Below, piece after piece: positions 55,121-64,000 of a DNA stretch of 64,000 bases. The notes under the pieces are model-generated. The model saw nothing but the letters and a program-made list of their open reading frames with translations. It was not told the DNA's origin and made no database searches. Source of the DNA: Bacteroides cellulosilyticus (GTDB lineage Bacteria; Bacteroidota; Bacteroidia; Bacteroidales; Bacteroidaceae); assembly GCF_020091405.1 (NCBI RefSeq), contig NZ_CP081903.1:5022501-5086500 (forward strand), read 5' to 3'. Each line of letters opens with the position of its first letter. Within the stretch, counting starts at the first letter, position 1. The translations under genes and the position numbers were made by a program.

Positions 55121-57595
55121 ATGAAGAAAAGACTTTACCTAAAAGATACGGAAGCGGGAGAAGAAGGAAATACTTTTTCAGTGATTGCTGATTTTGAGGG
55201 GAATGAAGAACAGTTGATGGATGTTGAAGTGAATGAGATACTTCCGATATTACCTTTGCGGAATATGGTTTTATTTCCAGGTGTATTTATGCCGGTATCT
55301 GTCGGGAGAAAGACTTCCATGAAATTAGTGCGTGAAGCTGAAAAAAAAGGTGCATATATCGGAGTGGTTTGCCAGAAGGTAGCAGAAACGGAGATGCCTT
55401 TGTTGGAAGATTTGCATACTATTGGTACAGTAGGTAAGATTATCCGTATCCTGGAAATGCCTGATCAGACTACCACTATTATTCTGCAAGGCGTCAAACG
55501 TATGGAGTTGGAAGAAATTGTAGATACGACTCCTTATTTGAAAGGGCGCGTAAAAGCATTGGGAGAAGATATTCCTGATAAAAATGATAAGGAATTCCAT
55601 GCATTGGTGGAAGCTTGCAAGGATCTGACTATAAGATATATCAAATCATCTGATATGTTTCCGCAGGATTCTGCATTTGCCATCAAAAATATTACGAATC
55701 CTATGTTCCTGGTGGATTTTATCTGCACGAACCTTCCGCTGAAAAAAGATGAGAAGATTGAGTTGCTGCGTATTGATGCATTGCGGGCACGTACTTATCG
55801 TTTGTTGGAGATACTGAATCGGGAAGTGCAACTTGCCGAAATCAAGGAGTCCATACAGATGCGTGCACGGGAAGATATTGACCAGCAACAACGTGAATAC
55901 TTCCTGCAACAGCAGATTAAGACCATTCAAGATGAATTGGGTGGTGGTGGCCAGGAACAGGAGATAGAAGAATTGCGCCGTAAAGCAATCACTACTAAGT
56001 GGAGTGCGGAAGTAAGAGACGCTTTCATGAAAGAGGTGGATAAACTGGAACGTACACATCCACAATCTCCTGATTATAGTGTGCAACTCAATTATCTGCA
56101 AACAATGCTAAGTTTGCCGTGGGGAATATACACTACAGATAATCTGAACTTAGTCAATGCTGAGAAGACTCTGAATAAAGATCATTATGGCTTGGAGAAG
56201 GTGAAAGAACGTATTCTGGAGCACTTGGCTGTATTGAAGTTGAAAGGTGATATGAAGTCGCCTATTATCTGTTTGTATGGCCCTCCGGGAGTGGGTAAAA
56301 CCTCTTTGGGGCGTTCTATCGCTGCTGCCCTCAAACGGAAATATATCCGTATGTCATTGGGTGGCGTGCATGATGAAGCAGAGATACGTGGACATCGTAA
56401 GACGTACATCGGTGCTATGCCGGGACGTGTTATCAAGAGTCTGATTAAGGCTGGCTCATCCAATCCGGTGTTTATCCTGGATGAAATAGATAAGGTGAGT
56501 TCAGATCGTCAGGGAGATCCTTCTTCTGCTTTGCTTGAGGTGCTTGATCCGGAACAGAATACAACATTCCATGATAATTTCCTGGATGTAGATTACGATT
56601 TATCTAAAGTAATGTTCATTGCCACTGCAAATAATCTGAATACTATCCCAGGACCGTTGCTCGATCGTATGGAGTTGATTGAGGTAAGTGGTTATATCAC
56701 TGAAGAGAAGATTGAAATAGCTCGTCGCCATCTGGTTCCGAAGGAACTGGAAGCCAATGGTATGAAGAAGAATGATATCAAAATACCAAAGAATACGCTG
56801 GAGGCTATTATCGAGTCGTATACCCGTGAAAGTGGTGTACGCGAATTAGAGAAGAAGATAGGTAAAATACTTCGTAAATCGGCACGCCAGTATGCTACGG
56901 ATGGTTACTTTGCCAAACAGGAAATCAAACCGGGAGATTTGTATGAGTTCCTCGGAGCACCTGAGTATACCCGTGATAAATATCAGGGCAATGAATACGC
57001 TGGTGTAGTGACCGGGTTAGCATGGACCGCCGTGGGGGGAGAAATCCTGTTTGTAGAAACCAGTTTGAGCCGCGGAAAAGGTGGACGTCTGACGTTGACC
57101 GGAAATCTGGGTGATGTCATGAAAGAGTCTGCAATGCTGGCTTTGGAATATATCAAGGCACACGCTTCTTTGCTGAATCTGGATGAAGATATTTTTGATA
57201 ATTGGAATATCCACGTACATGTGCCGGAAGGTGCGATTCCTAAGGACGGCCCCTCGGCAGGTATCACCATGGCCACTTCTCTCGCCTCTGCCCTCACCCA
57301 GCGTAAAGTGAAGGCAAATCTTGCTATGACAGGAGAAATAACACTTCGTGGTAAGGTACTTCCCGTGGGTGGTATTAAGGAGAAGATTCTGGCTGCGAAA
57401 CGTGCCGGCATCAAGAATATTATTCTAAGTGAAGAGAACCGTAAGAATATTGACGAGATACAGGAAATATACCTCAAAGGGTTGACTTTCCATTACGTGA
57501 AAGATGTGAAAGAGGTGTTTGCCATTGCGCTGACCAATGAGAAGGTTGCCGATGCCATCGACTTGTCCGTAAAGAAAGAAAAGAAAGCAGAATGA
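55121..57595 (+). CDS. lon: ATP-dependent Lon protease
   Basis: 824 residues, full-length LonA. N-terminal substrate domain with [18 protein letters not shown]+ module with Walker [12 protein letters not shown] and Walker [12 protein letters not shown], and a C-terminal serine protease with the dyad Ser in [10 protein letters not shown] and Lys in [12 protein letters not shown]. It degrades unfolded and regulatory proteins. Its TGA overlaps the tgt start (ATGA). Confidence 0.97.
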   Translation: MKKRLYLKDTEAGEEGNTFSVIADFEGNEEQLMDVEVNEILPILPLRNMVLFPGVFMPVSVGRKTSMKLVREAEKKGAYIGVVCQKVAETEMPLLEDLHTIGTVGKIIRILEMPDQTTTIILQGVKRMELEEIVDTTPYLKGRVKALGEDIPDKNDKEFHALVEACKDLTIRYIKSSDMFPQDSAFAIKNITNPMFLVDFICTNLPLKKDEKIELLRIDALRARTYRLLEILNREVQLAEIKESIQMRAREDIDQQQREYFLQQQIKTIQDELGGGGQEQEIEELRRKAITTKWSAEVRDAFMKEVDKLERTHPQSPDYSVQLNYLQTMLSLPWGIYTTDNLNLVNAEKTLNKDHYGLEKVKERILEHLAVLKLKGDMKSPIICLYGPPGVGKTSLGRSIAAALKRKYIRMSLGGVHDEAEIRGHRKTYIGAMPGRVIKSLIKAGSSNPVFILDEIDKVSSDRQGDPSSALLEVLDPEQNTTFHDNFLDVDYDLSKVMFIATANNLNTIPGPLLDRMELIEVSGYITEEKIEIARRHLVPKELEANGMKKNDIKIPKNTLEAIIESYTRESGVRELEKKIGKILRKSARQYATDGYFAKQEIKPGDLYEFLGAPEYTRDKYQGNEYAGVVTGLAWTAVGGEILFVETSLSRGKGGRLTLTGNLGDVMKESAMLALEYIKAHASLLNLDEDIFDNWNIHVHVPEGAIPKDGPSAGITMATSLASALTQRKVKANLAMTGEITLRGKVLPVGGIKEKILAAKRAGIKNIILSEENRKNIDEIQEIYLKGLTFHYVKDVKEVFAIALTNEKVADAIDLSVKKEKKAE

Positions 57596-58722
57596 CATTC
57601 GACTTACAATATACAGACAGTAAAAGTAATGCGCGTGCAGGATTGATAACTACCGATCACGGGCAGATAGAAACTCCTATCTTTATGCCGGTAGGTACCG
57701 TAGGAACGGTGAAAGGTGTGCACGTAACCGAACTGAAAGAAGATATTAAGGCGCAAATCATATTAGGGAATACCTATCATCTATATCTGCGTCCGGGATT
57801 GGACGTATTGGAAAAAGCCGGAGGACTGCATAAGTTCAACGGCTTTGACCGTCCTATGCTGACAGATAGTGGCGGATTTCAGGTGTTCTCATTATCAGGT
57901 ATCCGTAAACTACGTGAGGAGGGTGCAGAATTCCGTTCACATATCGACGGTAGTAAACATATCTTCACTCCAGAAAAGGTAATGGATATCGAACGTACGA
58001 TTGGTGCAGATATCATGATGGCGTTTGACGAATGTCCTCCGGGAGATTCGGATTATGCGTATGCCAAAAAGTCATTAGGACTAACACATCGTTGGTTGGA
58101 CCGTTGCATTCAGCGTTTCAATGAAACGGAACCGAAGTATGGATACCAGCAGTCTCTCTTTCCTATTGTTCAAGGATGTGTATATCCTGATCTTCGTAAG
58201 CAGTCGGCAGAATTCATAGCCTCGAAGGGTGCGGATGGCAATGCCATCGGTGGTCTGGCAGTAGGTGAACCTGTGGATAAAATGTATGAGATGATTGAGT
58301 TGGTGAATGAAATTTTACCGAAAGATAAGCCACGGTATCTGATGGGTGTAGGTACACCGGTCAATATTTTGGAAGGTATCGAGCGCGGTGTAGACATGTT
58401 CGATTGTGTAATGCCAACCCGAAACGGACGCAATGGCATGTTGTTCACCAAAGATGGTATCATCAATATGCGCAATAAGAAATGGGAAACAGACTTCTCA
58501 CCCATTGAAGCAGATGGAGCTTCTGCGGTAGATACCTTATATAGTAAGGCGTATCTGCGTCATCTGTTCCATGCACAGGAGTTACTGGCTATGCAAATTG
58601 CATCTATTCATAATTTAGCATTTTATCTGTGGCTGGTGGGTGAAGCTCGCAAGCACATCATTGCCGGTGATTTCTCCACATGGAAACCGATGATGGTGAA
58701 ACGCGTATCGACAAGGTTATGA
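57592..58722 (+). CDS. tgt: Queuine tRNA-ribosyltransferase
   Basis: 376 residues. The nucleophile and general-acid regions DSGGFQVFSL and MPTRNGRNGML are present, plus GNTYHLYLRPG and GGLAVGEP. It inserts a queuine precursor at the wobble position of GUN-anticodon tRNAs. The zinc-binding CxCxxC seen in E. coli Tgt, just before the conserved YLRHL, is absent; the segment reads EADGASAVDTLYSKAYLRHL, although the fourth ligand His (ASIHNL) remains. It is flanked by lon and lptG with ATGA overlaps. Confidence 0.93.
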   Translation: MTFDLQYTDSKSNARAGLITTDHGQIETPIFMPVGTVGTVKGVHVTELKEDIKAQIILGNTYHLYLRPGLDVLEKAGGLHKFNGFDRPMLTDSGGFQVFSLSGIRKLREEGAEFRSHIDGSKHIFTPEKVMDIERTIGADIMMAFDECPPGDSDYAYAKKSLGLTHRWLDRCIQRFNETEPKYGYQQSLFPIVQGCVYPDLRKQSAEFIASKGADGNAIGGLAVGEPVDKMYEMIELVNEILPKDKPRYLMGVGTPVNILEGIERGVDMFDCVMPTRNGRNGMLFTKDGIINMRNKKWETDFSPIEADGASAVDTLYSKAYLRHLFHAQELLAMQIASIHNLAFYLWLVGEARKHIIAGDFSTWKPMMVKRVSTRL

Positions 58723-59855
58723 AAAAACTGAACTGGAACATGAAAGGTATAAAGATGCCGGATAACTGGAAATGGTTGAAGCGGCTCGACTTCTACATTA
58801 TTAAGAAGTTCCTTGGAACTTATGTGTTTGCCATTGCATTGATTATCTCCATTGCAGTGGTATTCGACTTTAATGAGAAGATGGACAGATTTATGTCACA
58901 CGAAGCTCCCTGGAAAGCCATAATCTTCGATTATTATCTGAATTTCATTCCTTACTTTGCAAACCTGTTCAGTCCGTTGTTTGTGTTTATTGCGGTTATT
59001 TTCTTTACCTCAAAACTGGCTGAGAACTCCGAGATTATTGCGATGTTCTCTACCGGAATGAGTTTTAAGAGGATGCTTCGTCCCTACATGGTGTCAGCAG
59101 CTATAATTGCAATAGTAACATTCTTTTTGGGCTCTTATATCATACCCCAAGGTAGTGTGACGCGTATTAACTTTGAAGATAAATATTATAAGCAGCGCAA
59201 ATCGAATACAGCTCGTAACATTCAGTTGGAAGTAGATTCGGGCGTCATTGCTTATATTGAACGCTTCGAAGATTATAGCAAGACGGGATATCGCTTTTCA
59301 CTGGATAAATTTAAAGACAAGCAGTTGGTTTCTCATCTTACGGCACGATCTATCACTTATGATACAGCCTCCGTCCATAAATGGATTATAAAGGATTACA
59401 TGATACGTGAAATGGATGGTATGAAAGAGAATATTGTTAAGGGAGATCGTATTGATAGTACTCTTTTTATGGAACCTGCCGATTTTCTTATTATGAAAAA
59501 TCAACAGGAAATGATGACCAGTCCACAATTAAGCGAATATATTAGCCGGCAGCGGCAGCGCGGCTTTGCTAATATCAAAGAGTTCGAAATTGAATATCAC
59601 AAACGCATTGCCATGTCGTTTGCATCATTTATCCTCACCTTGATAGGTGTTTCTCTTTCTTCGAAAAAGACTAAAGGGGGAATGGGATTACACTTGGGGA
59701 TAGGTTTGGCATTGAGCTTTTCATATATTTTGTTCCAGACGATTGCTTCCACTTTTGCAGTGAATGGTAATGTACCTCCGGTAATTGCTGTATGGATACC
59801 GAATATACTCTATGCGTTCATTGCATTTTATCTGTATCAGAAAGCACCGAAATAG
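58719..59855 (+). CDS. lptG: LptF/LptG family permease (LPS export)
   Basis: 378 residues from MKKLNWN, whose ATG overlaps the tgt stop (ATGA). Six membrane segments: three N-terminal (from YIIKKFLGTYVFAIALIISI), then a periplasmic beta-jellyroll (about 150-260), then three C-terminal. It is one of the two LptF/G subunits that move lipopolysaccharide from the inner membrane. Which of the two it is cannot be told; the usual name LptG for this tgt-linked gene is followed here. Confidence 0.87.
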   Translation: MKKLNWNMKGIKMPDNWKWLKRLDFYIIKKFLGTYVFAIALIISIAVVFDFNEKMDRFMSHEAPWKAIIFDYYLNFIPYFANLFSPLFVFIAVIFFTSKLAENSEIIAMFSTGMSFKRMLRPYMVSAAIIAIVTFFLGSYIIPQGSVTRINFEDKYYKQRKSNTARNIQLEVDSGVIAYIERFEDYSKTGYRFSLDKFKDKQLVSHLTARSITYDTASVHKWIIKDYMIREMDGMKENIVKGDRIDSTLFMEPADFLIMKNQQEMMTSPQLSEYISRQRQRGFANIKEFEIEYHKRIAMSFASFILTLIGVSLSSKKTKGGMGLHLGIGLALSFSYILFQTIASTFAVNGNVPPVIAVWIPNILYAFIAFYLYQKAPK

Positions 59856-59882
59856 AGTAACAACTCAAATTAATAAAAATAA

Positions 59883-59932
59883 GAAGCCCCTCCCGCTCCT
59901 TGTGTTACCACAAGTGCAGGAGGGGCTTTTTT
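59883..59932 (+). terminator. Rho-independent terminator after lptG
   Basis: AAGCCCCTCC...TTGTG pairs with CACAA...GGAGGGGCTT and runs into TTTTTT. A strong G/C-rich stem ends the lon-tgt-lptG operon. Confidence 0.85.
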
Positions 59933-60067
59933 GTTGTATCCATTTCCTCTTTTGTCTTTGCTTCCTTTGACTTTAACGATGCTTTTTTCATCACATAAGT
60001 TTTAGAAGCAACCCCACTTTCGTCTTACAGGTTCTTTAAATCTTTCATGGCAATGTGCAGTGAAAGC

Positions 60068-60574
60068 TTAATTCAAGTAAGCTGAAAGTTCTGCAGCAGA
60101 GATGTTTTTGGCTATAATTACACCATTATCATCCAGTAAATAGTTAGTAAATCCCCGGCCTAAACGGTACTTTTTAAAGATGCCGGACGACTCGCCTTTA
60201 GTTTCCACGAAACAGGTGGGCGTAACTATTTGGTCCTTACGAATAGTTTCCTCGAAGATAGATTGATATTCATCGAATGACACGGAAACCATTTCCACAT
60301 TATTGTTTGGAGAAGTTGAGTGAAGCGCATTGCTCAAACTTGCGTTTTGCATCCGGGATTGCGCATCATAACTTGCCCAGAAACTGAGTAACACATATTT
60401 TCCCTTCATCTTGGAGAGATTTTGAATAGGTTGTTGCTCAGTCGACATAGTTTTGATTTTAAAATCAGGGGCTATGTCACCCACATTTAAACCTCCGGTA
60501 GGTTTGTCTTTTTCTACGAAAGAAGTCAAGGAACTAATTAGTAATACAACAAAAATCCATTTTACATGCTTCAT
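60068..60574 (-). CDS. Thioredoxin-fold (TlpA-like) protein without CxxC
   Basis: 168 residues with an N-terminal signal/anchor and the TlpA/AhpC-TSA pattern GDIAPDFKIKT, LLSFWAS, then VSVSFDEY and a C-terminal strand. Where TlpA proteins have WCxxCR, this one has SYDAQSR (Asp70 and Ser73), so the redox-active cysteines are gone. The only Cys lies far away (TPTCFVE). Probably a non-redox, structural or chaperone-like member. Confidence 0.8.
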   Translation of the reverse strand: MKHVKWIFVVLLISSLTSFVEKDKPTGGLNVGDIAPDFKIKTMSTEQQPIQNLSKMKGKYVLLSFWASYDAQSRMQNASLSNALHSTSPNNNVEMVSVSFDEYQSIFEETIRKDQIVTPTCFVETKGESSGIFKKYRLGRGFTNYLLDDNGVIIAKNISAAELSAYLN

Positions 60575-60702
60575 GTAAGGCGGTTTTGGTTAATACTGGT
60601 TGATTTATAGATGTTTGTCAGACGGTAAAAACAACGTCTTAGCTAACAAATATACAATCAACGTTTACTAAGATTATAGAACCACTCGTTCTAAATCGGC
60701 GA

Positions 60703-60733
60703 CAAAGGTATAACTTTATTATTGAAAATCAAG
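60703..60733 (-). promoter_or_regulatory. Promoter of the thioredoxin-fold gene
   Basis: On the minus strand, CTTG (60730-60733), 19-bp spacer, TACCTTTG (60703-60710): close to the Bacteroides promoter consensus. The leader is about 120 bases. Confidence 0.6.
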
Positions 60734-60750
60734 TAAACGGTTGACTTTTT

Positions 60751-60766
60751 CATGTTATATAACATG
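60751..60766. promoter_or_regulatory. 16-bp perfect palindrome, possible operator
   Basis: CATGTTATATAACATG, upstream of the promoter at 60703-60733 and about 140 bp before serB's -7 box. Its position suggests a transcription-factor site for the thioredoxin-fold gene. No other structure is visible in this 375-bp gap. Confidence 0.3.
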
Positions 60767-60904
60767 TTTTACACCTCTGGATACCTCTCTGCACAGGTAC
60801 GAAAGAAGAGGCATCCCCTATGTATCGGCATAGACTGAATGAAATACTTGCCTTACCAAATACATATTTCTATGTTAATTGATGTATATAGCAGGAATTT
60901 TATC

Positions 60905-60912
60905 TACTTTTG
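60905..60912 (+). promoter_or_regulatory. -7 box for serB
   Basis: TACTTTTG fits TAnnTTTG, 37 bp before the ATG at 60950. It rules out the longer reading frame that begins at 60839. Confidence 0.55.
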
Positions 60913-60949
60913 CACCGTGTTACTCATTAATTTAGATAAACAATTTTAT

Positions 60950-62179
60950 ATGCAACCGTTGAGCACAGAACTTATTCTTATCCGCGTTACGGGCGAAGAT
61001 CGTCCGGGATTAACTGCATCCGTTACAGAAATTTTAGCTAAATACGACGCTACTATTCTTGACATTGGTCAGGCGGACATTCATAATACACTGTCATTGG
61101 GTATCTTATGCAAGACAGAGGAACAACATTCAGGATTCATCATGAAAGAACTGCTTTTCAAGGCATCTTCTTTGGGAGTGACGATTCGCTTCTATCCTAT
61201 TTCGGTGAAAGAATATGAAGACTGGGTTAACATGCAGGGAAAAAATCGCTATATCCTTACTTTACTGGGACGTAAGCTGTCTGCCCGCCAGATCTCCGCA
61301 GTCACCCGTATCCTTGCCGAACAAGGGATGAATATTGATGCTATCAAACGTCTGACGGGACGTATCCCGTTGGATGAATGTGATTTACGTACACGTGCGT
61401 GTATCGAATTCTCCGTCCGTGGAACTCCGAAGGATCGCATTGCCATGCAAGAGCAACTGATGAAACTGGCGAGCGAACTTGAAATGGACTTCTCTTTTCA
61501 ACTCGATAATATGTATCGTCGTATGCGCCGTCTGATATGTTTCGATATGGACTCCACACTGATTGAGACGGAAGTAATTGACGAACTGGCCATACGTGCC
61601 GGTGTGGGAGATGAAGTAAAAGCCATCACCGAACGGGCCATGCGTGGAGAAATAGATTTTACCGAAAGTTTCCGCGAACGCGTAGCCTTACTGAAAGGAC
61701 TGGATGAATCTGTAATGCAGGATATAGCGGAACATCTGCCTATAACAGAAGGTGTAGACCGGTTGATGTATGTGTTGAAAAAGTACGGCTATAAGATTGC
61801 CATTCTTTCCGGTGGTTTCACCTATTTCGGACAATACTTGCAACAAAAATATGGTATTGACTACGTATATGCCAATGAACTGGAAATTGTGGATGGTAAG
61901 TTGACCGGACGTTATCTGGGAGATGTTGTAGACGGCAAGCGGAAAGCTGAACTGTTGCGTCTGATTGCGCAGGTAGAAAAAGTGGATATTGCTCAAACTA
62001 TTGCCGTGGGTGATGGAGCCAATGATCTTCCGATGCTGGGTGTTGCCGGTTTGGGTATCGCTTTCCATGCTAAACCAAAAGTGGTTGCCAATGCCAAACA
62101 GTCCATCAATACAATCGGGCTCGATGGAGTGCTCTATTTCTTAGGCTTCAAGGACTCATATATCGATTTGCCGAAATGA
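60950..62179 (+). CDS. serB: Phosphoserine phosphatase with two N-terminal ACT domains
   Basis: 409 residues from MQPLSTELILIRVTGEDRPG. Two ACT-like domains (about 1-90 and 95-180; RVTGEDRPGLTASV in the first) precede a HAD phosphatase with nucleophile motif CFDMDSTLIETEVID, SGGFTYFG and GDGANDLPMLGVAGLG. It makes serine from phosphoserine; the ACT domains could bind serine. This is the final step of the serine pathway, which also feeds sphingolipid synthesis by spt in this organism, but the genes are not linked. Confidence 0.93.
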   Translation: MQPLSTELILIRVTGEDRPGLTASVTEILAKYDATILDIGQADIHNTLSLGILCKTEEQHSGFIMKELLFKASSLGVTIRFYPISVKEYEDWVNMQGKNRYILTLLGRKLSARQISAVTRILAEQGMNIDAIKRLTGRIPLDECDLRTRACIEFSVRGTPKDRIAMQEQLMKLASELEMDFSFQLDNMYRRMRRLICFDMDSTLIETEVIDELAIRAGVGDEVKAITERAMRGEIDFTESFRERVALLKGLDESVMQDIAEHLPITEGVDRLMYVLKKYGYKIAILSGGFTYFGQYLQQKYGIDYVYANELEIVDGKLTGRYLGDVVDGKRKAELLRLIAQVEKVDIAQTIAVGDGANDLPMLGVAGLGIAFHAKPKVVANAKQSINTIGLDGVLYFLGFKDSYIDLPK

Positions 62180-62188
62180 GCTGAACTA

Positions 62189-62235
62189 TTCCGCAAATAT
62201 ATTTGTTTCATATAATGACATCTATATTTGCGGAA
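62189..62235. terminator. Hairpin after serB; overlaps the next promoter
   Basis: TTCCGCAAATATA (62189-62201) is the exact reverse complement of TATATTTGCGGAA (62223-62235). Its right arm contains the -7 box TATATTTG of the downstream gene. Confidence 0.6.
62202..62230 (+). promoter_or_regulatory. Promoter of the SusC-like gene
   Basis: TTTG at 62202-62205, then TATATTTG at 62223-62230 with a 17-bp spacer, 25 bp before the ATG. The box lies inside a hairpin arm, so the two functions may interfere. Confidence 0.55.
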
Positions 62236-62254
62236 CCTCTTAAATATTAATACT

Positions 62255-64000
62255 ATGAAGAGAATAAGGAACCTTTTTTATCTCTCTTTGTTTTTGACTG
62301 CCCCTGGCCTTCAAGCCGTTGCACAAGAAAAACTTCACGTTAGCCTCCCTGACTCTATAACGACTGTTGGATATGCCACAGGCCTTCGCAAGAACCTTTC
62401 AGGACTTGTAGAAAGAATTACCGAGAACCAGATGAATAAAGACCAGATAACCAATCCGCTGGATGCTATCCGCGGACGGGTACCGGGTTTGACTATTCTG
62501 AAAGGTTCCAACGGACCTGCAGCATTGGATGCTGTCCGCTTGCGTGGTACCACTTCATTGACTACCGGAAATGATCCGTTAATTATTGTAGACGGTGTTT
62601 TTGGTGATTTGAGTATGCTTATGTCTATCTATCCGGCGGATATTGAAAGTTTTGTTATCTTGAAAGATGCTTCGGAAACAGCGCAATATGGTTCGCGCGG
62701 AGCATCGGGTGTTATTGAAATTACCACTAAAAAAGGTGTTAGTGGGCGTACAAGTGTGAACTATAATGGTAGCTTCGGTATTGCTTCAAGCTATAAAACA
62801 GTAAGAATGCTCAATGGAGATGAATTCCGGGCAGTAGCTAAAGAACGTGGCGTTTCTATTCTTGATTTGGGAAACAATACCGATTTCCAGAAGGAAATAG
62901 AACAAACAGGGCTGCAACATAATCATCACATAGCCTTCTCCGGTGGAACAAACACCTCCAATTATCGTGTTTCACTTGCTTTGATGAATCGTGAAGGAGT
63001 AATTGTCAATGAAAAGTTGCAGAACTTCACATCGAATATGAATATGACGCAGTACGTATTCGATAATTTTTTGAAATGTGATCTCGGAATGTTTGGTTCC
63101 ATACAGAAAGAGCGTAACCTGGTAAATTTACATAAAGTGTTTTATTCGGCTGCTGCATTTAATCCCACTTTCCCTGATCATAAAAATCCGGAAACCGGAA
63201 GTTGGGATGGAAGTGTTCTTGCCAGCCAGCTATCTCATCCGCTGGCATGGATGGATGTGAATGATAAAGACGCTACTTCGCACATTAGTACACATGCACG
63301 GTTGACATTTAATTTGTCTGAAGCATGGAAACTGGCACTGTTTGGTTCCTACACCTATAATGTGATTGAAAATTCACAGTATCTGCCGGTTGCGGTCTGG
63401 GCGCAAGGGCAGGCATACAAAGGAACTAAGAAAATGGAATCGTTACTTGGGAACCTGATGTTGTCTTATAAGAAAGAATGGCGGAAGCATTTCTTTGATG
63501 TTTTAGGTTTGGCGGAAGTACAAAAAGACCAATATTCGGGATTCTATACCACAGTTACTAATTTCAGCAGTGATGGTCTGGGCTATAACAATCTTCAGGG
63601 AGGTGCTCTCCGTCCGTGGGAAGGAACTAATTCTTATTATGAAGATCCTCGCCTGGCCTCCTTCATGGGACGTGTGAACTATACATATGATGATCGTTAT
63701 ATACTGACAGTGAATGCCCGTGGAGATGCCTCTTCCAAGTTTGGCAGTAATCATAAATGGGGGTTCTTTCCGGCTGTATCTGTTGCATGGGTAGTCAGCA
63801 AGGAGAAGTTTATGGAGAAATTGCCTTTCATTGACAATCTGAAAGTCCGCGCAGGCTATGGTTTGGCAGGTAACCAAAATGGAATTGATTCGTACACTTC
63901 GCTGAATCTTATACGCCCGAACGGAGTTGCTCCGGTAGGTTCATCGCCTGTGGTCACAATGGACCAATTGAAGAATATGAATCCGGACTTAAAATGGGAA
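62255..64000 (+). CDS. SusC/RagA-family TonB-dependent receptor (5' part)
   Basis: 582 codons, open to the window end. After the signal peptide (LFLTAPGLQAVAQ) comes the plug domain directly: VGYATGLRKNLSG, NPLDAIRGRVPGLTIL, DPLIIVDGVFG, SFVILKDASETAQYGSRGASGVIEITTKKG. The carboxypeptidase-like beta-sandwich domain that usually precedes the plug in SusC proteins is missing. Barrel strands follow (WKLALFGSYTYN, and others), and the rest is outside the window. It imports a large nutrient, with an expected SusD-like partner downstream that cannot be seen. Confidence 0.88.
   Translation, partial: MKRIRNLFYLSLFLTAPGLQAVAQEKLHVSLPDSITTVGYATGLRKNLSGLVERITENQMNKDQITNPLDAIRGRVPGLTILKGSNGPAALDAVRLRGTTSLTTGNDPLIIVDGVFGDLSMLMSIYPADIESFVILKDASETAQYGSRGASGVIEITTKKGVSGRTSVNYNGSFGIASSYKTVRMLNGDEFRAVAKERGVSILDLGNNTDFQKEIEQTGLQHNHHIAFSGGTNTSNYRVSLALMNREGVIVNEKLQNFTSNMNMTQYVFDNFLKCDLGMFGSIQKERNLVNLHKVFYSAAAFNPTFPDHKNPETGSWDGSVLASQLSHPLAWMDVNDKDATSHISTHARLTFNLSEAWKLALFGSYTYNVIENSQYLPVAVWAQGQAYKGTKKMESLLGNLMLSYKKEWRKHFFDVLGLAEVQKDQYSGFYTTVTNFSSDGLGYNNLQGGALRPWEGTNSYYEDPRLASFMGRVNYTYDDRYILTVNARGDASSKFGSNHKWGFFPAVSVAWVVSKEKFMEKLPFIDNLKVRAGYGLAGNQNGIDSYTSLNLIRPNGVAPVGSSPVVTMDQLKNMNPDLKWE

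Noticed and set aside
60839..60949. 37-codon N-terminal extension of serB
   Set aside because: A TAnnTTTG promoter box lies inside it, and the ACT domain starts at the ATG at 60950.

Overview
The window looks like a chromosomal segment of a gut Bacteroides or close relative. Supporting signs are SusC/RagA-type, SPT, DUF5690, Crp-like and MacB/FtsX families of Bacteroidales type, many promoter -7 boxes of the form TAnnTTTG, few Shine-Dalgarno sequences, and one tRNA-Pro. The species cannot be named from the sequence alone.

Layout. 1-4.0 kb: Nif3-like protein with a zinc-ribbon coiled-coil protein, a small lipoprotein, and a FetAB-type ABC exporter. 4.0-8.9 kb: a DUF2148 ferredoxin-like protein and the two agmatine-to-putrescine enzymes (aguA, aguB), split by an AT-rich DUF262/DUF1524 (GmrSD-like) defence gene and a 33-codon DUF1016-nuclease tail. 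9-13.7 kb: aspS-gtrA, a lipid kinase, and divergent serine palmitoyltransferase. 13.7-15.6 kb: Crp-like regulator and acyltransferase. 15.9-20.5 kb: a 2-aminoethylphosphonate operon (DUF5690 transporter, phnX, phnW, porin) with a divergent gene of unknown function. 21.7-24 kb: a membrane protein and pabB-pabC.

24-50.2 kb is the most striking part. It holds eight FtsX/MacB-like permease loci (one a pseudogene), one MacB/LolD-type ATPase, one HlyD-type adaptor and one TolC-type channel on the minus strand. A divergent NtrC-type sigma-54 activator and histidine kinase follow at the head. Two minus-strand promoters, one before tolC and one before the downstream permease array, carry the same sigma-54 -24/-12 element and the same four-half-site enhancer (GTGC-N6-GCAC-N7-GTGC-N6-GCAC) at exactly the same spacing. 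This ties both halves into one regulon. Fossil gene ends, an internal deletion, an 83-bp exact repeat and MITE-like inverted repeats show that the array has been recombining.

50.4-64 kb: a NEW3-domain/ABC-2 transporter trio, a lipocalin-like lipoprotein, tRNA-Pro, trmN6, then lon-tgt-lptG, a thioredoxin-fold protein without its CxxC, serB, and the first 582 codons of a SusC-like receptor that runs off the window.

I ran no searches. Family names come from motifs recognised by eye, and regulatory sites come from direct reading.
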